A stretch of 32,601 nt of DNA from Dyella sp. ASV24 (lineage in GTDB: Bacteria; Pseudomonadota; Gammaproteobacteria; Xanthomonadales; Rhodanobacteraceae). The stretch spans positions 1 to 32,601 of the forward strand of contig NZ_JAELTQ010000046.1 of the NCBI RefSeq assembly GCF_016428905.1, written 5' to 3'. Below, piece by piece: positions 1 to 8,587 of the stretch. The notes beneath the pieces were generated by a model. The model made no database searches and had not been told where the DNA came from. It saw nothing but the letters and a program-made list of their open reading frames with translations. Both the position numbers and the translations under genes were made by a program. Each line of letters starts with the position of its first letter. Position 1 is the first letter of the stretch.

Positions 1-790
1 CCGTACGGCTCTGCGTCAGGTTGAGCACCGCTTCAGGGGCCGCCTTCTGGGCCGCCGCCCTCGCCTCGCGCAGGACGCGCGCCAGATCAGCCGGTGCGGC
101 CCGGACCACATACACACTATTGAGCACGTTGCCCGGCGCAAGCGGCGCGAACACCGACCAGTCGCCCGCGTCGGCACCGCGGCGCCCACCGGGATCCGGA
201 CGCGCGAGATGACCCAGCACACCAACGACCCGCAAATGGAACTTGTCCGACCAGAACTCCTTGCCCAGCGGATCCTGCCCTGGCCACAGGCGTTGAGCGA
301 AGCTGCGGGTGATCCACACGGGGGTGTCCGGCGGAAGCCAGACATCCGCCGGACGAAAATCGTCAGCCTGGAACGCCCGCCCCGCGATCAGCTTCAACCC
401 CATCGCCTCCGCCGCGCCGGGGCCGCCGAGATAGAAATGCGGCACAGCGACGTAATGCTCACGATCCAGCGTGATGCCATTGTCGCCGGCACGGTCGGAG
501 AACGGCAGCGCATTGACCGCGGCGACGGCCTGCACGCCCGGCACCGCGCGCAACGCCGCCATGACACGTGCGTTGAGATCGACGCCATGGCAGCCATCGC
601 AATCGAGGTGGATCAGCGCGAGCGAGGATTCATCGACGCCGCTCTCCAAGTGCAGCAAACGAATCTGCCCTACGATCAAGAAGCAGGCATTGCACAGCAC
701 CGCGCATGCCAGTGCGATCTCGAACGCAATCAGCGCCGTGGCAAGACGATGGCGGCGCAGCGCGGAAAGGATCGGTCCGAAGTTCGTCAT
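1..790 (-). CDS. FtsX/MacB-type ABC permease, type B copy 4 (partial, C-terminus outside window)
   Basis: The reading frame opens at the ATG at 790 and stays open to the window edge (about 263 residues), so its stop is not seen. It begins MTNFGPILSALRRHR, followed by one membrane segment near residues 17-39 and a large periplasmic domain of the MacB_PCD kind, with a WPGQDPLGK motif shared with the other type B permeases. The three C-terminal membrane segments expected for the family lie beyond the edge. A GAGG ribosome site sits 7 bases before the ATG, and the gene starts 8 bases after the preceding permease stop. By homology it would pair with the type A permease at 799-2121 as half of a mechanotransmission-type exporter. 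It is the most diverged B copy, carrying extra cysteines near the first membrane segment. Confidence 0.88.
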   Translation of the reverse strand, partial: MTNFGPILSALRRHRLATALIAFEIALACAVLCNACFLIVGQIRLLHLESGVDESSLALIHLDCDGCHGVDLNARVMAALRAVPGVQAVAAVNALPFSDRAGDNGITLDREHYVAVPHFYLGGPGAAEAMGLKLIAGRAFQADDFRPADVWLPPDTPVWITRSFAQRLWPGQDPLGKEFWSDKFHLRVVGVLGHLARPDPGGRRGADAGDWSVFAPLAPGNVLNSVYVVRAAPADLARVLREARAAAQKAAPEAVLNLTQSRT

Positions 791-798
791 CGTCGGCC

Positions 799-2121
799 TC
801 ACAGGGTCTTGAGTTGCCACGCGGGCACTACGCGGCAAGCGCGCATCGCTGGCAGGAATCCAGCCAACAGGCTCGCCCCAATGGCCGCGAAGAAAGTCAC
901 GAGGAACATCGGCACGTCCAGGTGCGCCAGATCGGCGTAAGCCACCGGCTGCTGGCGTATCAGCCACAAGCCCAGCAAGGTGAGCACCCAACCGAACGCG
1001 CCACCCAGCAGCCCGATCGTTCCCGCCTCGACCATGAATTGCGCAAACACCGCCAGGCGGCTCGCACCCAGCGCACGCCGCAAGCCAATCTCCCCACTGC
1101 GCCGCAGGAACTTGGCCAACAGCAGACCCACCATGTTGAGCAGGCAGATCACTAGAAACGCCACGGCAAGCCATGCCTGCAAACGCACATCGCCCGGCAG
1201 TACGCCGTTGAAATCCAACCACCCCATCAGATCGCGCATGCGCGTGTTGCCCGAGTGGCTGAACCGTCCCAGCGTCTGCTGCTGCGCCGCGTAGTCGGCA
1301 ATGAAGCGGCGGTAAGCGGCCGCTTTTGCTCCGTCGTTGAGCTGTACCCACAGTGCCACCCAGGCACAAGGCGAGTTCTGCAGATGCCCCGGCTTATCGG
1401 GCAGATGCCAGCAGGTGAACTGCTGAAAGTTGCCGTCGTTGATATCAAGCCCGGTAAAGAACGGCGTGATGATGTTCTCAGGCTTCGAGTAAAAATCGCT
1501 CGTATCACCGTCAGCAAAGCGTCCACCACGCACAGCATAGAACTGCGGCGATGGTCGCCAGGGTTTCAGCACACCGACGATGCGCACATCGCTGTCGCGC
1601 AGGCGAAGCGTTCGACCGACGCTGTTTTCCCCATGAAACAGTTTCTGGTTGAGATCGTCGGTAATGATCGCCACACGAGCGCGAGCCTGGTCGTCTTGTG
1701 CACTCCAGGGCCCGCCGTAGCGAAACGGCACGTCGAACATGCTGAAGAAGTCCGTCGTGGCCGACAGCATCATGGTCAGCACCGGCGTCGCGCCCGCCTC
1801 GCCAGGATTCAGCCTGACCATGCTCTGTACCAGCAGCGCCTGCTTGTCCGCGCGCCCCGCGCTCCACAGGTCAACGGCCGACTGGTAGTCGAGCATGTCT
1901 AGCGGCTCATGGTCGTCCTTGTTCTTTGTATCCGCATCCACCTGCGGATAGAAGATGGTTTGGCTGCGCCCGGGCAAAGGATCGCCTGATAACAGGTGCA
2001 CCACCGTCAGCGTGGTCATGCTGGCGCCGATGCCCACGGCGATGGCCAACACCATCAACGCCGTGAGCACCCGGTTGCGACGCAAACTATGGAAGGCCAG
2101 ATCGAGGTAGTAACCGAACAT
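799..2121 (-). CDS. FtsX/MacB-type ABC permease, type A copy 4
   Basis: A 440-residue inner-membrane permease of the MacB/FtsX superfamily. One N-terminal membrane helix (about 17-40) precedes a periplasmic domain of roughly 270 residues, then three helices at about 316-337, 366-388 and 402-425. The cytoplasmic segment EIGLRRALGAS near 354-364 is the family's coupling region to the ATPase. Two periplasmic cysteines, C237 and C252 (followed by AW), match a pair kept in all four type A copies. The protein ends PAWQLKTL, the type A signature. I chose the ATG at 2121 because it aligns with MFGYYLDLA of copy 3 and has an AGGA site just before it; an ATG at 2139 is possible. It starts 20 bases after the stop of the preceding type B gene. 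The substrate is unknown. Confidence 0.9.
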   Translation of the reverse strand: MFGYYLDLAFHSLRRNRVLTALMVLAIAVGIGASMTTLTVVHLLSGDPLPGRSQTIFYPQVDADTKNKDDHEPLDMLDYQSAVDLWSAGRADKQALLVQSMVRLNPGEAGATPVLTMMLSATTDFFSMFDVPFRYGGPWSAQDDQARARVAIITDDLNQKLFHGENSVGRTLRLRDSDVRIVGVLKPWRPSPQFYAVRGGRFADGDTSDFYSKPENIITPFFTGLDINDGNFQQFTCWHLPDKPGHLQNSPCAWVALWVQLNDGAKAAAYRRFIADYAAQQQTLGRFSHSGNTRMRDLMGWLDFNGVLPGDVRLQAWLAVAFLVICLLNMVGLLLAKFLRRSGEIGLRRALGASRLAVFAQFMVEAGTIGLLGGAFGWVLTLLGLWLIRQQPVAYADLAHLDVPMFLVTFFAAIGASLLAGFLPAMRACRVVPAWQLKTL

Positions 2122-2141
2122 TCCCTGTCCTTTGCCCATGT

Positions 2142-3365
2142 TCAGACCGATCGGGTCGCCACCACCGGTGGCACCGCAGCCGCACGCATGGCGGGGCCCA
2201 GCACCGCCAGCTGCCCAATAATCCACAACGACAACGCACCTACCGGGAAATAGATGCCGGGTAGACGCGGCAACTCGTAGTGCACCATCAGCAACAGGTT
2301 GATGCCGTAGGCCAGCACCATGCCCACAGCGATGCCAATCGTGGCCAGCAGAAAGTTTTCTGTCTGGAAGTAATGGAGGATGTTCGTGCGTGTGGCGCCC
2401 AACGCGCGGCGCACACCGATCTGCCGGCGACGCTGCGCCACCCAGAAACTGCCCAGCCCCACGATGCCCAGCGCAGTGACGACCAGCAGCGCAATGCACA
2501 CCCCCACCAGGAGGCCGGCCATCGCCCTATCGTTCCGGAAGAAATCCTCGCGCATATTGCTCAGCAGGTGCTGCTTGAGCACAACACGATGCGGGTTGAT
2601 CTCCTTGAGCTTGGCCACCGCGGCCTTCAGCACGCGCTCGCGATTCTTCGGATCGTCCACTCGCACAACGTACTCGCCGTTGGACACGCGCATAGGCAAC
2701 ACCATGCTGTATCCGGCGATCGAGTCATCCCAGATGGATGGCCGCACAAGGTCCTTCACCACACCCACCACGGTGAATCCGTAGTCGGACATGAAGAGCT
2801 CCTTGCCTACGGCCGATTGCCCGGGCCACATGCGTTGAGCCAGCGCTTGTGTGATCACCACGGTCTTGGGTATGGCCTTGGGATCGTGCCGAGCCACCGC
2901 GCTGAGTACATCATCCATATCCATGTAGTCGTCAGCCGTCAGCTCGCGCCCTGCGATCAGCTGCGTACCCAAGGTCTGGGTGATGTTCACGCCGAAGTAG
3001 TTGGTGGCATTGGTCGTGGCGATGCGTTGCTTGGGATCAATCTTGATGGACGCATTGGACGAGGAATTGCCGAAAGGCACCTGGCTGACCGATGCCACCG
3101 AGACGACGCCAGGGATCTGCCTTAGCGCGGCGAGATCCTCCTCGCCACGGGCCTTCTCATCCTTGCCCGCGCCGATGTTGGCCAACGCGATGTGCAGCAG
3201 GTGTTGTTCGTCCACACCGCTCGGCATGTGGATACGCTCGATACGCTGATTGATGATGAAGACGGCGTTGCACACGATGGCGCAGGTCAGCGCGATCTCC
3301 AGGATCACCAGGAAGGCGGTGGTCTTGTGGCGACGCAAGGTCGACAAAATGGGGAGGATTTCCAT
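2142..3365 (-). CDS. FtsX/MacB-type ABC permease, type B copy 3
   Basis: A 407-residue permease with the type B plan: a short start (MEILPILSTLRRHK), one membrane helix near residues 16-38 containing AIVCNAVFII, a periplasmic domain, and three C-terminal helices. The coupling segment is QIGVRRALGATR, and the end, VVATRSV, is the type B signature. The ATG at 3365 has an AGGA site 7 bases upstream; a GTG one codon earlier would also read. It begins 11 bases after the stop of type A copy 3, so the two look like one translational pair. It resembles copy 4 more than copies 1 and 2 in its N-terminal region (EIALTCA against EIALACA). It probably forms a heterodimer with its type A neighbour, which is an inference from the gene order. 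Confidence 0.9.
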   Translation of the reverse strand: MEILPILSTLRRHKTTAFLVILEIALTCAIVCNAVFIINQRIERIHMPSGVDEQHLLHIALANIGAGKDEKARGEEDLAALRQIPGVVSVASVSQVPFGNSSSNASIKIDPKQRIATTNATNYFGVNITQTLGTQLIAGRELTADDYMDMDDVLSAVARHDPKAIPKTVVITQALAQRMWPGQSAVGKELFMSDYGFTVVGVVKDLVRPSIWDDSIAGYSMVLPMRVSNGEYVVRVDDPKNRERVLKAAVAKLKEINPHRVVLKQHLLSNMREDFFRNDRAMAGLLVGVCIALLVVTALGIVGLGSFWVAQRRRQIGVRRALGATRTNILHYFQTENFLLATIGIAVGMVLAYGINLLLMVHYELPRLPGIYFPVGALSLWIIGQLAVLGPAMRAAAVPPVVATRSV

Positions 3366-3376
3366 CACCGTATCCT

Positions 3377-4684
3377 TTATTGGCTTTTCAGTTGCAGCGC
3401 AGGGGTGATCTGGCAGGCACGCCAGGCCGGCAGCAGGCCAGCCAGCAGCGTGGTTCCTACCGCCAGCAGGAAGGTGAACATCAACATGCCCACGCTCATA
3501 TGCGCGAGCGCCGCGTAGCTGGACGGCTGTTTACGTACCAGCCATAGCCCAACAAAGGCGAGCAACAGCCCGAAGGAGCCACCCGCCAGGCCGATCACAC
3601 CGGACTCCACCAGCAGCTGCATGAACACCTCGCGCTTCGATGCACCCAGCGCGCGGCGCACGCCGAGCTCGCCAGCGCGACGCAGAAACTTGGCGAGCAT
3701 CAGCCCCACGGTGTTGACCAGGCACACCAGCAGGAAGCCCAGGGCCAGCCAGGTCTGCAGCCGCACGTCGCCCGGCACCACCTTGTTGATGTCCATCCAT
3801 TCCATCAAGTTGGGCAGATCGACGTTCGGCGGGCGCTGGAAGCGACCTAAAGCTTTCTGCTCCTGCGAGTAGTGCACCAGGTATTCACGATACGCAGCGA
3901 CCTTGGCAGGGCTGTCCAACTGCACCCAGTACTGCAGCCACACACAGGGCGCGGTTTCGGCATGTTCGTCATCGCCGCCACCACTGCCCCAGCAATCGGT
4001 ACTACCGTCGTGTGCGAAATGCGCATCGCGGGAGGTGCTCAACGGAACGAACACGTCTTCCGTCGTGCCGTAATTACTACCCGTATTCAGGTCGTAGAAG
4101 CGCGGCGTGGGCCGCCAGTCGTCGAGCACGCCGATGACCTGGAGCGCTGCATCCTTGATGCGCAGCGTCTGGCCTACGCTGTTCTTGCCAGCGAAAAGCT
4201 TCTCGTTGAGCGTGCGCGTGATCACCACCACGCGGGCCTTGGCCTCATCCTCCTGCGCGCTCCACGGGCGTCCGTAGAGGAACGGCACCTTGAACATCGG
4301 GAAGAAATCGCTCGTCGTGTAACGCGCGTCGCTGAAGAACGGGTCGATGTTGGCCTGCGCCGGCTGCACGGCCACGGAGCCACCGGTCATCAACGCCTGA
4401 CGGTCGGCACGCTTGGCTTGCAACAGGTTCTGGCCATCCGGCCACGAGACCTGCTCGGGTGGTCGCTTGCCTTCCTCGTAGCCATCCATGTCGCGCGGAT
4501 CCACCTGCGGGTAGAACAGCGTGGTGCTCGTTCCCGGCAGCGGATCGCCGGACAGCACATGCAGCACCGTAAGCGTCGTCATGCTGGCCCCAATACCCAG
4601 CGCGATGGCCAGCACCATCAGCGCGGTGAGCATCTTGTTGCGCCTGAGGCTGCGTAGCGCCAAGTCAAGGTAGTAGCCGAACAT
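3377..4684 (-). CDS. FtsX/MacB-type ABC permease, type A copy 3
   Basis: A 435-residue type A permease with one N-terminal helix (about 17-40, ending ASMTTLTVLHVLSGDPLP), a periplasmic domain, and three C-terminal helices. The coupling segment is ELGVRRALGASK. The conserved periplasmic cysteine pair is C231 and C247 (CVW). The start at 4684 (MFGYYLDLALRSLRRN) matches copy 4 almost exactly and has a GGGG-containing site upstream. The open frame runs 33 codons further upstream into the previous gene, which I reject as start. It ends LQLKSQ. Copies 3 and 4 share the SGDPLPG and GDVRLQ motifs, which differ in copies 1 and 2, so they are closer relatives of each other. Confidence 0.9.
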   Translation of the reverse strand: MFGYYLDLALRSLRRNKMLTALMVLAIALGIGASMTTLTVLHVLSGDPLPGTSTTLFYPQVDPRDMDGYEEGKRPPEQVSWPDGQNLLQAKRADRQALMTGGSVAVQPAQANIDPFFSDARYTTSDFFPMFKVPFLYGRPWSAQEDEAKARVVVITRTLNEKLFAGKNSVGQTLRIKDAALQVIGVLDDWRPTPRFYDLNTGSNYGTTEDVFVPLSTSRDAHFAHDGSTDCWGSGGGDDEHAETAPCVWLQYWVQLDSPAKVAAYREYLVHYSQEQKALGRFQRPPNVDLPNLMEWMDINKVVPGDVRLQTWLALGFLLVCLVNTVGLMLAKFLRRAGELGVRRALGASKREVFMQLLVESGVIGLAGGSFGLLLAFVGLWLVRKQPSSYAALAHMSVGMLMFTFLLAVGTTLLAGLLPAWRACQITPALQLKSQ

Positions 4685-4715
4685 CGTTATCCCCTTTGTG
4701 CGTTCGTTTCCGCCA

Positions 4716-5945
4716 TCACACTGATCGCGTGGCTTCCACCGGCGGCACGCGCGAGGCGCGCAACGCCGGTGCGAGCACCGCACCCTGCCCCAGTAACAAG
4801 AGCATCACCGCACCGATGACCAGGTAGGTCAGCGACAGACGATGCATTTCAAAACGCGTCACCATCCACAGGTTCATGGCGATGGCGAGCAGCACGCCAA
4901 ACAGCGCACCGCCACTGCTGATAAGCAGGTTCTCGGTCATGAAGTACCGCAGGATGTCCCGCCGGGTGGCGCCGAGCGCGCGCCGCACACCAATCTGCTT
5001 GCGGCGCTGGCCCACCCAGAAGCTGGTGAGGCCCACGATACCCGCCGCAGTAACCGCCAGCAGCACCACACTGATCACGCCCATCAGGATGGCCATGCCA
5101 CGATCACTTTCATAAGCGCGGGAGCGCACGTCGCTGAAACTGAGCACGCCATCGTCATCGTTGATCACGCGACGCGGGTTCTGTGCGAACAGCGCCTTGA
5201 CCGCCGCGTGCATGGCCGAGTCCAGCTGCCCAGGCTGGGCACGCACGATGTAGAACGAGCCCAGCGAAATGTTCAGCCGCTCGGGAATGATCACCGAGCG
5301 ATACGCGAAGTCCGAGGCCCATCGTTCGACGCTCTGCGCCTGCAACAGATCAACCACGCCGACAATAGTGCCCGGGCCACCGATCAGATAGATGGTCTTG
5401 CCCACCGCGTCCTCGCCCGGAAACAGCTTCTGGACCAACGCCTTGGTCACGATCACCACCGGCGGCGCCAGCCTGTAGCGCATATCCATGTGGCCGATTT
5501 CATCCGCGCGGAAATTGCGGCCAGCGATCAGCTTCAGACCCAGCGTATCGATGAAATTCTGATCAGCGAAATAAATGGTCGCGCCCGAGCTGTCCTGCAA
5601 CTGGTCAGGCTTGAGCTTGACCGAATCGTCCCAACCGCTGCCGCGCAGCGGATACGAATTGCTGGGCGTCACGTTCTGCACGCCTGCCACTTGCCGTAAC
5701 ACCTGCAGGTCTTCGCGGATCATGGCATCGACCCGCGCCGAGTCTGGATGACCTACCCACTCGCTCTTGATGACAAAGATGTTGGGCTCATCGATACCGG
5801 TGGGCTCGGACAGATGTGCGATCCGCTGGTGAATGATGAAAAGCGCGTTGCAGACAATCGCCAGCGTCAGCGCGATCTGCATGGCGATCAGGAAGGTGCC
5901 CGCCTTGTGGCGGCGCAGTGCGGAGAGAATCGGCTTGATCTGCAT
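4716..5945 (-). CDS. FtsX/MacB-type ABC permease, type B copy 2
   Basis: A 409-residue type B permease (MQIKPILSALRRHKAG...). The first helix carries MQIALTLAIVCNA, almost identical to copy 1. The coupling segment is QIGVRRALGATRRDIL, and the end is PPVEATRSV. A GGAGG ribosome site lies 8 bases before the ATG at 5945, which follows the stop of type A copy 2 by 13 bases. The layout of one helix, a periplasmic domain and three helices fits a mechanotransmission-type ABC permease, in which the ATPase drives periplasmic movements rather than a classical channel. That mechanism is known for MacB; here it is inferred. Confidence 0.9.
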   Translation of the reverse strand: MQIKPILSALRRHKAGTFLIAMQIALTLAIVCNALFIIHQRIAHLSEPTGIDEPNIFVIKSEWVGHPDSARVDAMIREDLQVLRQVAGVQNVTPSNSYPLRGSGWDDSVKLKPDQLQDSSGATIYFADQNFIDTLGLKLIAGRNFRADEIGHMDMRYRLAPPVVIVTKALVQKLFPGEDAVGKTIYLIGGPGTIVGVVDLLQAQSVERWASDFAYRSVIIPERLNISLGSFYIVRAQPGQLDSAMHAAVKALFAQNPRRVINDDDGVLSFSDVRSRAYESDRGMAILMGVISVVLLAVTAAGIVGLTSFWVGQRRKQIGVRRALGATRRDILRYFMTENLLISSGGALFGVLLAIAMNLWMVTRFEMHRLSLTYLVIGAVMLLLLGQGAVLAPALRASRVPPVEATRSV

Positions 5946-5958
5946 GTCCGGCCCTCCC

Positions 5959-7281
5959 TTAGTTGGACTTCAGTTGCCAGGCCGGCTGCACTTGCGCAGC
6001 CCGCCAGGTGGGATAGAAGGCGGCGAAAACCGTGGCGCCAATCGCCACCAGCAAGGTCAGCAGCACCAGCGACAGGTCCAGATGAGCCAGTCGCGCGATC
6101 TGCGGTTCGAACACCATGCCCAGCCCCAGCATCCCCACCGCCGTAAGGACCAGCCCCAGCGCGCCGCCGGCCAGCCCCACCATGGCCGCCTCTGCCAGAA
6201 ACTGGCGATAGATATCCGCGCGCGAAGCGCCGAGCGCCCGACGCACGCCGATCTCCGGTGCGCGTCGCATGAACTTGGCCAGCAGCAGGCCAATGGTGTT
6301 GACCAGACAAATCACCAGGAAGCCCAGCGCCAGCGACAACGAGATGCGGCTCTCTGGCGGCACGGCATGCTGGAAGTCCAACCACTCGCGCACATCGCGC
6401 AGGCGATTGTTCGGTGCCCAGTTGAAGCGCCCCGCATCGCGCTGTTCGCGTGCGTAGCCGTCGAGGAACTGGCGGTACGCCTGCACCTGTGCGGCGTCCT
6501 CCAGTTGCACCCATGGGCTGATCCACACGCATTCGCCGCTCAACCAGCTATCCCAGCTATCGCCACGCTTGCCATCACTACCGCAATTGTTGCTGCCGTA
6601 GGTGTCGATGCGCTGCCCGACCGCATAGGTGAAGGGGATATAGATCTGCGACGGATCGGCATAGAGGTTGCCGTCGAAAATGTCGAAGAAGCGCGGTTTG
6701 GGATCCCAGGTGTCGGTCACGCCCACGATACGGAACTGGCGATCGTCCAACGTGATCTGGCGTCCTACGCTGTTGGCGCCACCAAATAGCTTCTGATTGA
6801 GAGCGCGACTGATCACGATCACCGCTTCGCGCGATTCGTCCTGACCGTTGTCCCACGCGCCGCCGTAAAGGAACGGCACGTCGAACATGCTGAAGAAGTC
6901 GCTATAAGTGGCATAGCCGACCGCCTTGAAGGGCATGCGCTGAGGATCGTCAGGCATCACCGAAAGGCCCACCGGAAACAGCATGGTCTGCTTGACCGCT
7001 TTGTGGGCACGCATCAGAGCCATGGCATCCGTGTAGTTGAGCGCCGACGGCGGCTCGCCGTGACGGTTGTATTGCGGCCCCCGGTTGTCGATCAGCGGCA
7101 CGAAAAGCCTGGACGACTTCTGCGGTATCGGGTCGCCCGATACCGCACGGAACACGGCAAACGTCACCATCGACGCCGCGACGCCAAAACCGATCGACAT
7201 GATCATCAATGCCGTCAGCAGGACGTTGCGTCGAAGACTCGCCGCGCCCAGTCGCAGGTTGTGGACAAACATGCCGCTCAT
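5959..7281 (-). CDS. FtsX/MacB-type ABC permease, type A copy 2
   Basis: A 440-residue type A permease. I chose the ATG at 7281 (MSGMFVHNLRLG) because AGAGGT lies 5 bases upstream; the open frame continues 14 codons further, and an internal ATG at 7272 would align best with MFAYYLQLG of copy 1. The topology is one helix near 20-43, a long periplasmic domain, then three C-terminal helices. The coupling segment is EIGVRRALGASRADIY. The cysteine pair is C233 and C251 (CVW). It shares VFRA, SGDPIP, APNNRLR and QPAWQLKSN features with copy 1. It begins 63 bases after type B copy 1, the largest gap between pairs, but without a visible terminator. Confidence 0.9.
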   Translation of the reverse strand: MSGMFVHNLRLGAASLRRNVLLTALMIMSIGFGVAASMVTFAVFRAVSGDPIPQKSSRLFVPLIDNRGPQYNRHGEPPSALNYTDAMALMRAHKAVKQTMLFPVGLSVMPDDPQRMPFKAVGYATYSDFFSMFDVPFLYGGAWDNGQDESREAVIVISRALNQKLFGGANSVGRQITLDDRQFRIVGVTDTWDPKPRFFDIFDGNLYADPSQIYIPFTYAVGQRIDTYGSNNCGSDGKRGDSWDSWLSGECVWISPWVQLEDAAQVQAYRQFLDGYAREQRDAGRFNWAPNNRLRDVREWLDFQHAVPPESRISLSLALGFLVICLVNTIGLLLAKFMRRAPEIGVRRALGASRADIYRQFLAEAAMVGLAGGALGLVLTAVGMLGLGMVFEPQIARLAHLDLSLVLLTLLVAIGATVFAAFYPTWRAAQVQPAWQLKSN

Positions 7282-7344
7282 GAACACCTCTTTCCGCCCA
7301 AACATTTCGTACCGCTCGCACACTTCATGCCTCGCGTTGCGAGA

Positions 7345-8577
7345 TCACACCGAACGCGTTGCTTCCACCGGCGACACCCGCGAGGCACGCAACGCCGGCG
7401 CCAGCACCGCGCCCTGCCCCAGCAACAGCAGGGCAACCACACCGATCAACACATAGACCAGCGACAGGCGCGCCATTTCAAATTGGGTCACCAGCCACAG
7501 ATTCATGCCGATGGCGAGCAGCGCACCAATCACGACGCCCACCACGCCAATCAACAGGTTCTCGGTGAGGAAGTAGCTCAGGATGTCGCGCTTGGTCGCG
7601 CCCAGTGCGCGTCGCACGCCGATCTGTTTGCGGCGCTGACCCACCCAGAAGCTGGTGAGACCCACGATGCCTGCTGCAGTGACGCCCAACAGGACCAGAC
7701 ACACCACGCTCATCAGGATCGCCATACCCTTGTCGCCCTTGTAGGCGTCATCGCGTATCTGGGCAAAGCTGCGAACACCGCGTTCTTTCGAAATCACGCG
7801 CATGCGATTCGCCTTCACCAGCGCCGCCGGCGCCGCCTTCATCACGCTCTCGAGCTGACCGGGCTTGGAACGGATCAGGTAGTTGGTGAAGGGGCCGGTC
7901 AACTGCACCGGCTGAATCAGCGAGTTCTCGTAGAAATCATCCGACCACACAGAATTCCACGGCACCCCTAGTCGCTCCACGATACCGATGATGGTGGTTG
8001 GCTTTTTCGTATCGCCGATATAGATGGGCTTGCCCAGCCCGGAGCCGTCCGGATACATCTTGTCGGCCAGCGCCTTGCTCACGATGACGATGGACGGGTC
8101 CGGCACCGATTGAGGATCGGCCTGCACAATCTCGTCCGCACGGAAATTGCGGCCTGCTACGAGCTTAAGCCCCATCGTCGCCAACACACGTTCATCGGCG
8201 AAGTACTGCGTGGTATGCGCCTTGGAGTCCTTCGCATCCACGTCGGTGCGCACGCCAGTGGACCAGCCACCTCCGCGCAACGGGTAGGAGTTGATCGACA
8301 CAGCATCCTGCACGCCAGGCAGTTGGCGTAGCGCCTGTAGATCCGCCTGAATCAGTGGCCCGGCGTTATTATCGGCGAGGCCGACAAAGATGCTGTGAAT
8401 GGCCATCACATCCGCTTCGTCCATGCCGGTGGGCCGCTGGACGCGCTCCAGGCGCTGATGAATGATGAAGACCGCGTTGCAGACAATCGCCAGCGTCAAG
8501 GCAATCTGCATCGCGATGAGGATGGTGCCGGCCTTGTGTCGCTTGAGCGCGGCGAGGATAGGCTTGATGTGCATCAT
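7345..8577 (-). CDS. FtsX/MacB-type ABC permease, type B copy 1
   Basis: A type B permease of 410 residues if the ATG at 8577 is used. ATGs at 8583, 8577 and 8574 are all in frame; GAGG lies at good spacing for 8577, while 8574 (MHIKPILAALKRHKAG) matches the start of copy 2. The first helix holds MQIALTLAIVCNA, the coupling segment is QIGVRRALGATKRDIL, and the end is SPVEATRSV. The gene begins within 10 bases of the stop of type A copy 1. Sequence similarity to copy 2 is high along the whole length, pointing to a fairly recent duplication of the A-B unit. Confidence 0.9.
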   Translation of the reverse strand: MMHIKPILAALKRHKAGTILIAMQIALTLAIVCNAVFIIHQRLERVQRPTGMDEADVMAIHSIFVGLADNNAGPLIQADLQALRQLPGVQDAVSINSYPLRGGGWSTGVRTDVDAKDSKAHTTQYFADERVLATMGLKLVAGRNFRADEIVQADPQSVPDPSIVIVSKALADKMYPDGSGLGKPIYIGDTKKPTTIIGIVERLGVPWNSVWSDDFYENSLIQPVQLTGPFTNYLIRSKPGQLESVMKAAPAALVKANRMRVISKERGVRSFAQIRDDAYKGDKGMAILMSVVCLVLLGVTAAGIVGLTSFWVGQRRKQIGVRRALGATKRDILSYFLTENLLIGVVGVVIGALLAIGMNLWLVTQFEMARLSLVYVLIGVVALLLLGQGAVLAPALRASRVSPVEATRSV

Positions 8578-8587
8578 AATCATCGCC